DNA of 64,000 nt from DATFFO01 sp963772815. Its GTDB lineage: Bacteria; Actinomycetota; Acidimicrobiia; Spongiisociales; ZC4RG35. How positions within the stretch are numbered: position 1 is the first letter of the stretch; the number at the start of each line of letters is the position of its first letter. The DNA is taken from contig CAVYYV010000005.1 in NCBI GenBank assembly GCA_963772815.1, positions 558,001 to 622,000 of the forward strand, read 5' to 3'. A program made the translations under genes and the position numbers. Of this stretch, positions 8,141-14,897 are shown one piece after another. The notes below the pieces were generated by a model. That model did not search any database, was not told the origin of the DNA, and saw nothing but the letters and a program-made list of their open reading frames with translations.

Positions 8141-9556
8141 TCATCCCACTGCGCCGGCGGCGGCCATGTTGATTTCGATGAGTCGGTTCATCTCCACGGC
8201 ATATTCCATGGGGAGTTCTCTGACGATCGGCTCGATGAATCCGGCGACGACCATCGAGGTCGCTTGGTCCTCGGTGAGACCTCGAGACATGAGGTAGAAG
8301 AGCTGATCGTCGCCCACCTTGGAAACTGTGGCTTCGTGACCGACCTCGGCGTCGCTCTCCTCGATCTCCATATATGGGTATGTGTCGGATCTAGAGTCCT
8401 TGTCGAGGATCAGGGCGTCACAGCGGACGAAGGATCGGGCATTCGTCGCCCCCGGCTCGATCCGCACCAAACCGCGGTAGCCGGCCCGGCCGCCGTCTTT
8501 GCAGATCGACTTCGAAGTGATCAGCGACGTAGTGTTCGGGGCGAGATGGACCATCTTCGCACCGGCGTCCTGGTGCTGGCCCTTCCCGGCGAAGGCGATG
8601 GATAGCACCTCACCATGTGCCCCCGGCTCCATTAGCCACACTGCGGGATACTTCATGGTCAGCTTCGAGCCCAAGTTGCCGTCCACCCACTCCATGGTGG
8701 CGTTGCGGTACGCAGCGGCTCGCTTGGTGACCAGGTTGTAGACGTTGTTCGACCAGTTCTGGATGGTCGTGTAGCGACAACGGCCACCCTCCTTCACCAG
8801 GATCTCGACGACCGCCGAATGAAGCGAGTCAGTCGCCCAGACCGGCGCCGAGCACCCTTCGACGTAGTGCACAAACGCTCCTTCGTCGACGATGATCAGG
8901 GTCCTCTCGAACTGACCCATGTTCTCCGCGTTGATCCGAAAATAGGCCTGCAACGGGAGATCCACGTGGACTCCCGGCGGCACGTAGATGAACGATCCGC
9001 CGGACCAGACCGCCGAGTTCAGAGCGGCGAACTTGTTGTCGCCGGGCGGGATGATGGTGCCGATATATTTCTGGACGATCTCGGGATACTCCCGGACGGC
9101 GGTGTCCATGTCGCAGAACAGAACACCCGACTTCTCGAGTTCTTCCCGGTTGCGGTGGTAGACGACTTCGGACTCGTACTGGGCCGTCACTCCGGCCAGA
9201 TACTTGCGTTCAGCCTGCGGAATCCCCAGCTTCTCGTATGTGTCCTTGATCGATTCAGGGACCATGTCCCAGTCCTTCGACTGACCTTCGGTCGGCTTGA
9301 TGTAGTAGTAGATATCATCGAAGTCGATGTCTTCGAGGGCTCCGCCCCCTCCCCAAGTGGGTATCGGTTTGCGGAGGAAACGCTGGTATGACTTGAGACG
9401 GAACTCGAGCATCCACTCAGGTTCCTTCTTCATCATCGACATCTCACGAATGATGTCTTCGTTGAGGCCCCTCTTCGGCTTGAAGACGTAGTCGTCCTCG
9501 CTGTCGTGCCAACCCAACTGGTATGCAGAAACATCGATGTCGGCCGCTATCGGCAT
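8141..9556 (-). CDS. sufB: Fe-S cluster assembly scaffold protein SufB
   Basis: A 471-residue SufB. Conserved stretches include WGGGGALEDIDFDDIYYYIKP, GTIIPPGDNKFAALNSAVWS, the basket-core ASP-like VHYVEGCSAP and NARSFVRCDALILD, ending in MEYAVEMNRLIEINMAAAGAVG. SufB forms the SufBCD scaffold that builds Fe-S clusters. The start at 9556 is chosen because MPIAADIDVSAYQLGWHD is the family N-terminus and a ggaagaga ribosome site precedes it. The reading frame continues upstream without family similarity. No sufC, sufD, sufS or sufU is adjacent, which is unusual, since these normally form one operon. It is downstream of a promoter that resembles the one in front of the MarR/LapA genes. Confidence 0.95.
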   Translation of the reverse strand: MPIAADIDVSAYQLGWHDSEDDYVFKPKRGLNEDIIREMSMMKKEPEWMLEFRLKSYQRFLRKPIPTWGGGGALEDIDFDDIYYYIKPTEGQSKDWDMVPESIKDTYEKLGIPQAERKYLAGVTAQYESEVVYHRNREELEKSGVLFCDMDTAVREYPEIVQKYIGTIIPPGDNKFAALNSAVWSGGSFIYVPPGVHVDLPLQAYFRINAENMGQFERTLIIVDEGAFVHYVEGCSAPVWATDSLHSAVVEILVKEGGRCRYTTIQNWSNNVYNLVTKRAAAYRNATMEWVDGNLGSKLTMKYPAVWLMEPGAHGEVLSIAFAGKGQHQDAGAKMVHLAPNTTSLITSKSICKDGGRAGYRGLVRIEPGATNARSFVRCDALILDKDSRSDTYPYMEIEESDAEVGHEATVSKVGDDQLFYLMSRGLTEDQATSMVVAGFIEPIVRELPMEYAVEMNRLIEINMAAAGAVG

Positions 9557-9686
9557 TTCGACTCTCTTCCCACGATCGAAGTCGGTCCACAGCCCGTGGG
9601 CTCGGTGCGCGACACACCGGCTCGATGCTCCTGAAGAGGGTTCCCGCATCCCCCACATCGAATGAGCGCCTCGACGACAAGCTTCC

Positions 9687-9953
9687 TCATGAGTCGCCTC
9701 GAGATCGGGTTGCGCGCTCAACCAGGGTTTCAGAAGTGTTGGTTCTCTTCGCCTCTGCCTTCGATCTGGATTCATGAACATCGGCGATCGGGCGTTGGTT
9801 GGGTAAGGCGGGCCGCTCACTCGGGGTCGGCACCGGGATCAGAGGTGAGTGGGCCTCATGCCAGGGAAGTCCTGAACGCACGGGAGACACCAACCCGGAG
9901 ATGATCTTTCGAACCCGGTTGAATCCCGACCCACTGTCCTTCGAACTAGCCAT
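9687..9953 (-). CDS. Small hypothetical protein upstream of sufB
   Basis: An 88-residue basic frame (MASSKDSGSGFNRVRKIISG to the stop at 9687). It has a GGAG site 6 bases before ATG 9953 and a good promoter just upstream (-10 at 9983-9988). I do not recognise a family, and the C-terminal half is low complexity. If real it is the first gene of the sufB transcript, with 130 bases between them. It may instead be an untranslated leader. Confidence 0.35.
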   Translation of the reverse strand: MASSKDSGSGFNRVRKIISGLVSPVRSGLPWHEAHSPLIPVPTPSERPALPNQRPIADVHESRSKAEAKRTNTSETLVERATRSRGDS

Positions 9954-9982
9954 CTCGATCTCCGTTAGCATTAACACTTGAT

Positions 9983-10011
9983 AGCTTACTTGTACTCTAA
10001 CTATATATCAA
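9983..10011 (-). promoter_or_regulatory. Promoter upstream of the sufB transcript, with MarR-box-like spacer
   Basis: On the minus strand: TTGATA (10011-10006), a 17-base spacer, then TAAGCT (9988-9983). The spacer and flanks share the TTACTTGTAC and TCAA blocks with the promoter at 11018-11046 beside the marR gene. The region is strongly AT-rich compared with its surroundings. Confidence 0.6.
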
Positions 10012-10244
10012 GATAATTTGAGCCGTCCCCAAGATGAGGCTGCAAGATGTAACCACCACTGTCTTGGCAACTGTGTTGGCAACTTCATCCAGGAGTGGCA
10101 CCAGCGCCGACCGGCTTAGAGTCATCGGTGTCATCTGGCAAGGAGAAGGGCACAGTCGCAGCCGGGGAGCTGCGGCGAGCACTTAGACGCAGCCAGGGGC
10201 GTCGAGGGCCGGAGAGACCGCGCCATCATTTGGGCGACGCACCA
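10012..10244. other. Gap without recognised gene
   Basis: The region holds a short direct repeat (TTGGCAACT twice near 10063-10084). I see no convincing coding frame, RNA gene or terminator. Confidence 0.4.
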
Positions 10245-10568
10245 CTAGAGACCTCGACTGATCTGGCTACGCGCGGCGGCGACGAGTGAGCGTTGGGGTC
10301 GCATGGTCACCTGCTCCCGCCGCGCCTGTTGCCAATTGATGGTGACGCCCAGTTGGTGGGCGTCACGAAGGAGTTTCCTGTAGATCTGAGCAGCCTCTCT
10401 GGTCGGTGCCGGTCCGAGGACGTCTCGGGCCATTTCCTCCCGCGCTGCGACGGCGAGCCTCTTTCTCGAGATACCCGCGGTGGTTGGCCGGAAAACCACG
10501 CCGACGACCAAGATCAGAGATATCGCGATCAGCACTGCCAATTCGGCTAGCTCGACCAAAGATCCCAT
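10245..10568 (-). CDS. Hypothetical small membrane protein
   Basis: A 107-residue frame (MGSLVELAELAVLIAISLIL) with one N-terminal membrane segment at about 5-27 and a basic cytoplasmic remainder (REEMARDVLGPAPTREAAQ). It follows the LapA-domain gene on the same strand after 43 bases, so it is probably co-transcribed from the promoter at 11018-11046. The start ATG 10568 has only a weak agagag site. No family recognised. Confidence 0.55.
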   Translation of the reverse strand: MGSLVELAELAVLIAISLILVVGVVFRPTTAGISRKRLAVAAREEMARDVLGPAPTREAAQIYRKLLRDAHQLGVTINWQQARREQVTMRPQRSLVAAARSQISRGL

Positions 10569-10611
10569 AGTTCGTTCTCTCTGACCGGCGCAGCGGAAGC
10601 GATAGCACGTG

Positions 10612-10962
10612 TCATCGCAGGCGCCGCAACTCCTCACGCTCACCCAGCGTCCGGCGCCGGCGCTTTCGATAGACCAAGCCGAACAACTCGTCGACGACCA
10701 CCCCGATGAGCAATGCCCCAAGGATCAGCACGATCAAAGGGGTTGAAAAGTCCCAGCCGAGAAAGGAAAGAGTGACCGTGCGGGTGTTCTGGGCCGCCAG
10801 GATGATGACCACCAACGCCAACGCGACCCCGACGATCAGTCCCCAAAACAGGCCGGTTCCCACGAACACCCGATCCGGGGCTGGGACAGAAGGGGCCTCG
10901 TCGCTTTCAGCTGCCACGGCGTCGGATGGATGAGCCTGCTCTTCACTCTGATTGTCGCTCAT
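10612..10962 (-). CDS. LapA-domain (DUF1049-type) small membrane protein
   Basis: 116 residues: an acidic, disordered N-terminus, two membrane segments (GLFWGLIVGVALALVVIILA and FSTPLIVLILGALLIGVVVD) around the AQNTRTVTLSFLGWDF loop characteristic of LapA/DUF1049 proteins, and an arginine-rich cytoplasmic tail. In Gram-negatives LapA-like proteins relate to lipopolysaccharide assembly; the role in actinobacteria is unknown. It is divergent from the MarR regulator and has a strong -35/-10 promoter overlapping the probable MarR site. Confidence 0.75.
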   Translation of the reverse strand: MSDNQSEEQAHPSDAVAAESDEAPSVPAPDRVFVGTGLFWGLIVGVALALVVIILAAQNTRTVTLSFLGWDFSTPLIVLILGALLIGVVVDELFGLVYRKRRRRTLGEREELRRLR

Positions 10963-11017
10963 GTCGATCCTCCTATCCCTTCAGGTGACCGAGGGAAACC
11001 CCGTTACTTACCTATGA

Positions 11018-11046
11018 AGATTACTTGTACCATAGCTACATGTCAA
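11018..11046 (-). promoter_or_regulatory. Consensus promoter with embedded imperfect palindrome (probable MarR operator)
   Basis: On the minus strand: TTGACA (11046-11041), 17-base spacer, TAATCT (11023-11018). The spacer contains the imperfect palindrome CATGTAGCTATGGTACAAG. A MarR protein binding there would block transcription of the LapA operon and could affect its own divergent gene. The sequence is similar to 9983-10011. Confidence 0.65.
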
Positions 11047-11068
11047 TTACATTGAAGCACCAAGAGAC

Positions 11069-11596
11069 ATGACCGACCGTCTTGACCACATGCTTGGGAG
11101 GTGGGGGACCTCCCGCCCTGATCTCGACTTCTCTCCATTCGAAGTGGGGACTCGGGTGCTACGCGCCGCCCACCTGATCCAAGCGAGACTTGACGGCATC
11201 GCCGCCGCCTACGGCCTCAGCCATCGGGGCGACCTCGACACTCTCACCGAGCTCGACCTCGTCGGCCCCCTGACTCCAACGGAGCTGGCTGAGGATCTCC
11301 TCCTGACCAGCGGGGGGATGACGGTCCGACTCAATCGCCTCCAGGCAGCCGGGCTCATCGAACGCCAACCCAACCCTCGGGACGGCCGGGGTGTGCTCGT
11401 GCATCTCACTCCTGCCGGCAAAGACCTCGCGGAAGACGCTCTCGGCAGCCTTCTACATGCCCAATCCGCCATCGCCGGGATGCTCAAGTCGTCCGACCAA
11501 GGTCGACTTTCCACACTCCTCCGCAGGCTCCTCACCCAACTTGGTGACACCCCTCCATTCAGTCCCACGGTCGTGGCAAGACCCGTCGAACGATGA
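11069..11596 (+). CDS. MarR-family transcriptional regulator
   Basis: 175 residues with a typical MarR winged helix: LTPTELAEDLLLTSGGMTVRLNRLQAAGLIERQPNPRDGR, followed by the beta-wing VLVHLTPAGKDLAEDAL and a dimerisation helix. The first 60 residues form the other part of the dimer interface. MarR proteins usually repress divergent genes and respond to small phenolic or oxidative signals. It faces the LapA operon across an AT-rich gap, and a near copy of that promoter sits upstream of sufB, so its regulon may include sufB. Confidence 0.88.
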   Translation: MTDRLDHMLGRWGTSRPDLDFSPFEVGTRVLRAAHLIQARLDGIAAAYGLSHRGDLDTLTELDLVGPLTPTELAEDLLLTSGGMTVRLNRLQAAGLIERQPNPRDGRGVLVHLTPAGKDLAEDALGSLLHAQSAIAGMLKSSDQGRLSTLLRRLLTQLGDTPPFSPTVVARPVER

Positions 11597-12099
11597 CCGC
11601 GGCTTTACGAGAATAACGCCGGGGACTCTTCAGTTGCAGCACTGAAAGCGCCCCCGGGCCTCAGCCTGACCTCGGTGCACTACATCTGTTGGCCTGACAG
11701 TGAGCAGATAACAACGACTTACCCGCGCCACGTCGGCCCAGATCGAAACCGGCTCCATAAGGAATGCCCGGCATGAGCATCGTGGCACCTCGCAGTAGGC
11801 CGACGTCGATGTTCCTTGGGCGAACCTTGAGCCCCACCGACCGCTTGTGAGCCTGGCCGCTCCAACGGCAATGCCCGCTCCACTCGATGAGGGCTAGACC
11901 CCCCCCGTGGCCTATAGCTCCAGTCTCGACAATGCCTCCGACTCAAACAGTGTCGTATTGGAGCTATCGTTGTGAACAGCGGCCAAGCGCTGCCGCTCAC
12001 TCTTACTCGCGGATCCTCCGGCACAGCAAACCGGTACCACTGCCTGAACCAGTGACCACCCCAGGGCGCGTTTCGAGACGTGCAGAGAAGGAACTCTCT
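11597..12099. other. 500-base gap without recognised gene
   Basis: An open frame continues upstream of the glycosyltransferase start to 11887, but it has no family similarity and lacks a ribosome site. I see no RNA gene or clear terminator. Confidence 0.4.
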
Positions 12100-13275
12100 A
12101 TGACCTTCGGTTCGGATCCGTCTATCGGCTTTGTGTCCACATTCCCGCCCACGGTTTGCGGAATCGCGACGTACACGGCCTCCCTCGTCTCGGCTGTCGC
12201 GGCCAGAAGTCCAGGCAGCGCGACTGGTGTCGTCAGCCTCGACAACGCTCCCACCGGCAAAGGCGCCTCACCAGTGTTGATGAATCACCGGACCGGCAAC
12301 CGGGCGTCGCTCCGCAACGCTACGGCGATCCTCGACACCTATGACACGGTGTCGATCCAGCACGAGTTCGGTATATGGGGGCCACGGGATGGCATCGAGG
12401 TCCTCGACTTCATTTCGCGTCTGTCGGTGCCGACCGCCGTCACCCTCCACACCGTTCTCCGTGAGCCGACGCGGAGTCAGTATGCCATCACGGAGAGGAT
12501 GTGCGGTCTTGCCGAGCGAGTTGTCGTGATGAGCCAGACCGCCTCCACCCGTCTGGTCGAGCGCTACGGCGTAGATCCGGGCCGGATTAGCGTTATCGCA
12601 CACGGCGCCGATCCTGGGTTTGCAGGTCCATCACTCGTGACGGGCGACCGACCTTTGATCCTGACCTGGGGTCTGATCGGCCCCGGTAAAGGCTTGGAGT
12701 GGGCGATTCGGGCCCTCGGGGACATCGCCGACATGAGGCCCCTTCCCCGGTATCTGATTGCAGGCGCCACCCATCCACATGTGAAGCAGGACAGCGGGGA
12801 GACATACCGCAACAGCTTGATGGCGCTGACCCAATCACTGGGGTTGGGCTCCATGGTCGAGTTCGACGACCGGTATCTGGACCGTCGGAGTCTGGCACGT
12901 CTCGTCCGGAGCGCCGACGTGGTGGTTCTCCCGTACGAGTCGGCCGAGCAGGTGACGTCAGGTGTTCTCGTGGAAGCAATCGCAGCTTCGAAACCGGTGG
13001 TAGCCACTCAGTTTCCCCATGCTGTCGAGTTGCTCTCCGGCGGAGCCGGCGCCGTCGTCCCCTATGGGGAACCGCACCTTCTGGGCAGAGAGCTGCGCCA
13101 GATCCTCGCCGATCAGCCCACGCGGGATGCCATGATTCTGCGAGCCCGGCATTTGGCGACCGACTGGTATTGGCCCACAGTCGGCGAGAGGTTCGCGACG
13201 ATCATGTCGGAAATAGCCGCCACCGTCGCCCCGTATGCGACACCAACCCCGGATCGTCGACGTGCCACCGGATGA
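12100..13275 (+). CDS. GT4-type glycosyltransferase
   Basis: 391 residues with a GT-B fold. The N-terminal Rossmann domain starts SIGFVSTFPPTVCGIATYTA and has the acceptor-loop region SIQHEFGIWGPRDG. The C-terminal nucleotide-sugar domain shows LTWGLIGPGKGLEWAIRAL, VVLPYESAEQVTSGVLVEAIA (the conserved E-x7-E type site) and KPVVATQFPHAVELL. It transfers a sugar from a nucleotide donor; the acceptor is unknown. ATG 12100 has an agaagga site 8 bases upstream. It overlaps the next gene by ATGA, so the two are coupled. Confidence 0.88.
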   Translation: MTFGSDPSIGFVSTFPPTVCGIATYTASLVSAVAARSPGSATGVVSLDNAPTGKGASPVLMNHRTGNRASLRNATAILDTYDTVSIQHEFGIWGPRDGIEVLDFISRLSVPTAVTLHTVLREPTRSQYAITERMCGLAERVVVMSQTASTRLVERYGVDPGRISVIAHGADPGFAGPSLVTGDRPLILTWGLIGPGKGLEWAIRALGDIADMRPLPRYLIAGATHPHVKQDSGETYRNSLMALTQSLGLGSMVEFDDRYLDRRSLARLVRSADVVVLPYESAEQVTSGVLVEAIAASKPVVATQFPHAVELLSGGAGAVVPYGEPHLLGRELRQILADQPTRDAMILRARHLATDWYWPTVGERFATIMSEIAATVAPYATPTPDRRRATG

Positions 13276-14312
13276 CCTCACCGACCCTTGCCCATCCCTC
13301 GGCCATCGACGCCGGGCTGCCACGTCCGACCTTCCGCTATTTGCGAGAGCTGACCGACAGATACGGTGTCTGGGAACACGCCCTTCACTCGACGCCTCGC
13401 AGAGAACACGGGTTCTGTACTGACGACAACGCTCGCGCTCTCGTCATCGTTGCCCGGGAGCAGATCGAAGATGTGGCGGACTTGGTGCCGACATATGCCG
13501 GTTTCGTCCTCGCGGCGCGGAAACCCGATGGGACCTTCCACAACCGTCGGGATGCAGCCGGATCATGGGTGGACGAGACCGGCAGCGACGACAGCCAAGG
13601 TCGGGCGTGGTGGGGCCTCGGAGCCATCGCACGACAAGCATCGGAAGATTCGATCCGCGCAGCCGCGCTCGAAGAGTTCGATTCGTGTGCGACTTTCCAG
13701 TCCCCACACATCAGGGCGAATGCATATGCCGCGCTGGGTGCGGCAGAGCTCGTCACAGAGCGCACGACGTTCCAGCCGGCTGTAGAACTGCTCGATCGGA
13801 CGAGCACACTGATCACCGCCGCGGCTCGATCGGTGATCCCCTGGCCAGAGGCCAGACTCACCTATGACAATGCCCGAATCCCCGAGGCACTCATCGCCGC
13901 TGGAGTGGCCCTCGGAGACAGGCAACGGACGGCGCTGGGGCTACGTCTGCTGGAGTGGTTGACTCTGAGCGAAAGTCGGGGCGACCATTTCAGCTTCACA
14001 CCCGTCGGCGGGCGGACTGCCGGGAACGGGAATGCAGCCTTCGACCAGCAACCCCTCGAGGCCTGGGCCATGGCCGACGCCTGTCAGCGAGCGTGGGCTG
14101 TGACCGGCGAACCGGCGTGGAAGAGACTCGCGCTGCAGGCAGGAAGATGGCTGCTCGGCAAGAACGACATGGGAGTCGCTCTCTACGAAACCGAAACCGG
14201 TGGCACCTTTGACGGTCTGACGCCGAACGGCGTCAACGCCAACCAGGGAGCGGAGTCGACTTTGGCCGGCATCGGAACCCTCCAGGTCGCGACGAAATAC
14301 CGCCAGTCGTGA
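13272..14312 (+). CDS. Predicted (alpha/alpha)6-barrel glycosidase-like protein
   Basis: 346 residues that start with the conserved module YLRELTDRYGVWEHA and EHGFCTDDNARALVIV, which is found in bacterial proteins often partnered with GT4 transferases and mannose-processing enzymes. Repeated helical hairpins (SQGRAWWGLGAIARQ, IRANAYAALGAAELV, FDQQPLEAWAMADACQRAW) suggest a six-hairpin toroid. Candidate acidic catalytic residues are the DD in CTDDNAR and the E in QQPLEAW. It is translationally coupled to the glycosyltransferase, so it probably trims or modifies the same glycan. Precise activity is unknown. Confidence 0.7.
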   Translation: MTSPTLAHPSAIDAGLPRPTFRYLRELTDRYGVWEHALHSTPRREHGFCTDDNARALVIVAREQIEDVADLVPTYAGFVLAARKPDGTFHNRRDAAGSWVDETGSDDSQGRAWWGLGAIARQASEDSIRAAALEEFDSCATFQSPHIRANAYAALGAAELVTERTTFQPAVELLDRTSTLITAAARSVIPWPEARLTYDNARIPEALIAAGVALGDRQRTALGLRLLEWLTLSESRGDHFSFTPVGGRTAGNGNAAFDQQPLEAWAMADACQRAWAVTGEPAWKRLALQAGRWLLGKNDMGVALYETETGGTFDGLTPNGVNANQGAESTLAGIGTLQVATKYRQS

Positions 14313-14610
14313 TCGTCGCATAAGGGATTGCCCGATCTCCCGGTGATCCGATCCGGTGTGCGTTTGCTCCCTGACCCGACGCGACGGAATGTAAGCCGGT
14401 ACCTCCCCCCTGACCATGGCTCGCCATCGTCTGGGCCGAACCGCGTCGAGCGCATCCTGGGACGAGTGCCGATGCTCAAGACCGAGGAAATGAGCTCTGC
14501 TCTCAGCAACGTCTGGTGAGAAGTTCGGCGGAAGCTACTCCTGCTGCCCTTGTCTTTGCTTCCCATGCTGCCTCCAGGCTGCGATCGCCGAGCAGGGTGC
14601 GGCCATCCAG

Positions 14611-14634
14611 TTTGGGACGCATTTGGGCCGCAAA
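14611..14634. repeat. Right arm-type direct repeat of the tRNA-Ser island
   Basis: TTTGGGACGC followed by ATTTGGGCCGCAAA, the partner of 7004-7027 in the same orientation. Confidence 0.5.
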
Positions 14635-14730
14635 CGAGGCGAAAAAAGAAGTCGCTCCGAGACGTTGAAAGCCCAAACTGCCTGTACAGAGGCCATTCTT
14701 CCATGATTGTCCAGGCTGTGGGAGGCACCC

Positions 14731-14777
14731 TCAACGGTTCTCAAGACCGTCGCCTTCGACCGGTCGGACACCCCTCC
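14731..14777 (-). repeat. Partial tRNA-Ser(UGA) copy, 5' half
   Basis: It reads on the minus strand from 14777 as a decayed acceptor 5' strand, D-arm and anticodon arm, with 21 identical consecutive bases around the anticodon stem compared with the intact gene at 6853-6941. The T-arm and 3' acceptor strand are missing. Interpreted as the displaced 5' half of the original tRNA after island integration. Confidence 0.75.
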
Positions 14778-14897
14778 GGGTCCGGTCATGCTACGCCAGG
14801 CAATCAGATCGGTGATCTGTAATGTCGCGAGCCTTGGGGGGATCGCCGCCCACATGTGGCCGTCCGGGTCGGCGCGACGCTGCTAGACCTGAGCGCC

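Larger units (their letters stand above)
6897..14777. mobile_element. Probable decayed genomic island inserted at tRNA-Ser(UGA)
   Basis: Left boundary: intact tRNA-Ser(UGA) with a broken integrase beside it. Right boundary: a partial tRNA-Ser 5' half at 14731-14777. Arm-type repeats with 19 of 24 matches lie inside each end (7004-7027 and 14611-14634). The order chromosomal 3' half, island, original 5' half fits integration by crossover in the anticodon arm. Cargo between the ends includes VapBC, SufB, MarR, a LapA-like protein and a GT4/glycosidase pair. The presence of sufB is surprising, so the whole interval may not be one insertion. Confidence 0.55.
14313..14897. other. Gap holding the right end of the tRNA-Ser island
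   Basis: No credible gene. It contains the arm-type repeat (14611-14634) and the partial tRNA-Ser (14731-14777). A possible -10 box, TAGACC, sits 9-10 bases before the next start at 14898. Confidence 0.5.
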
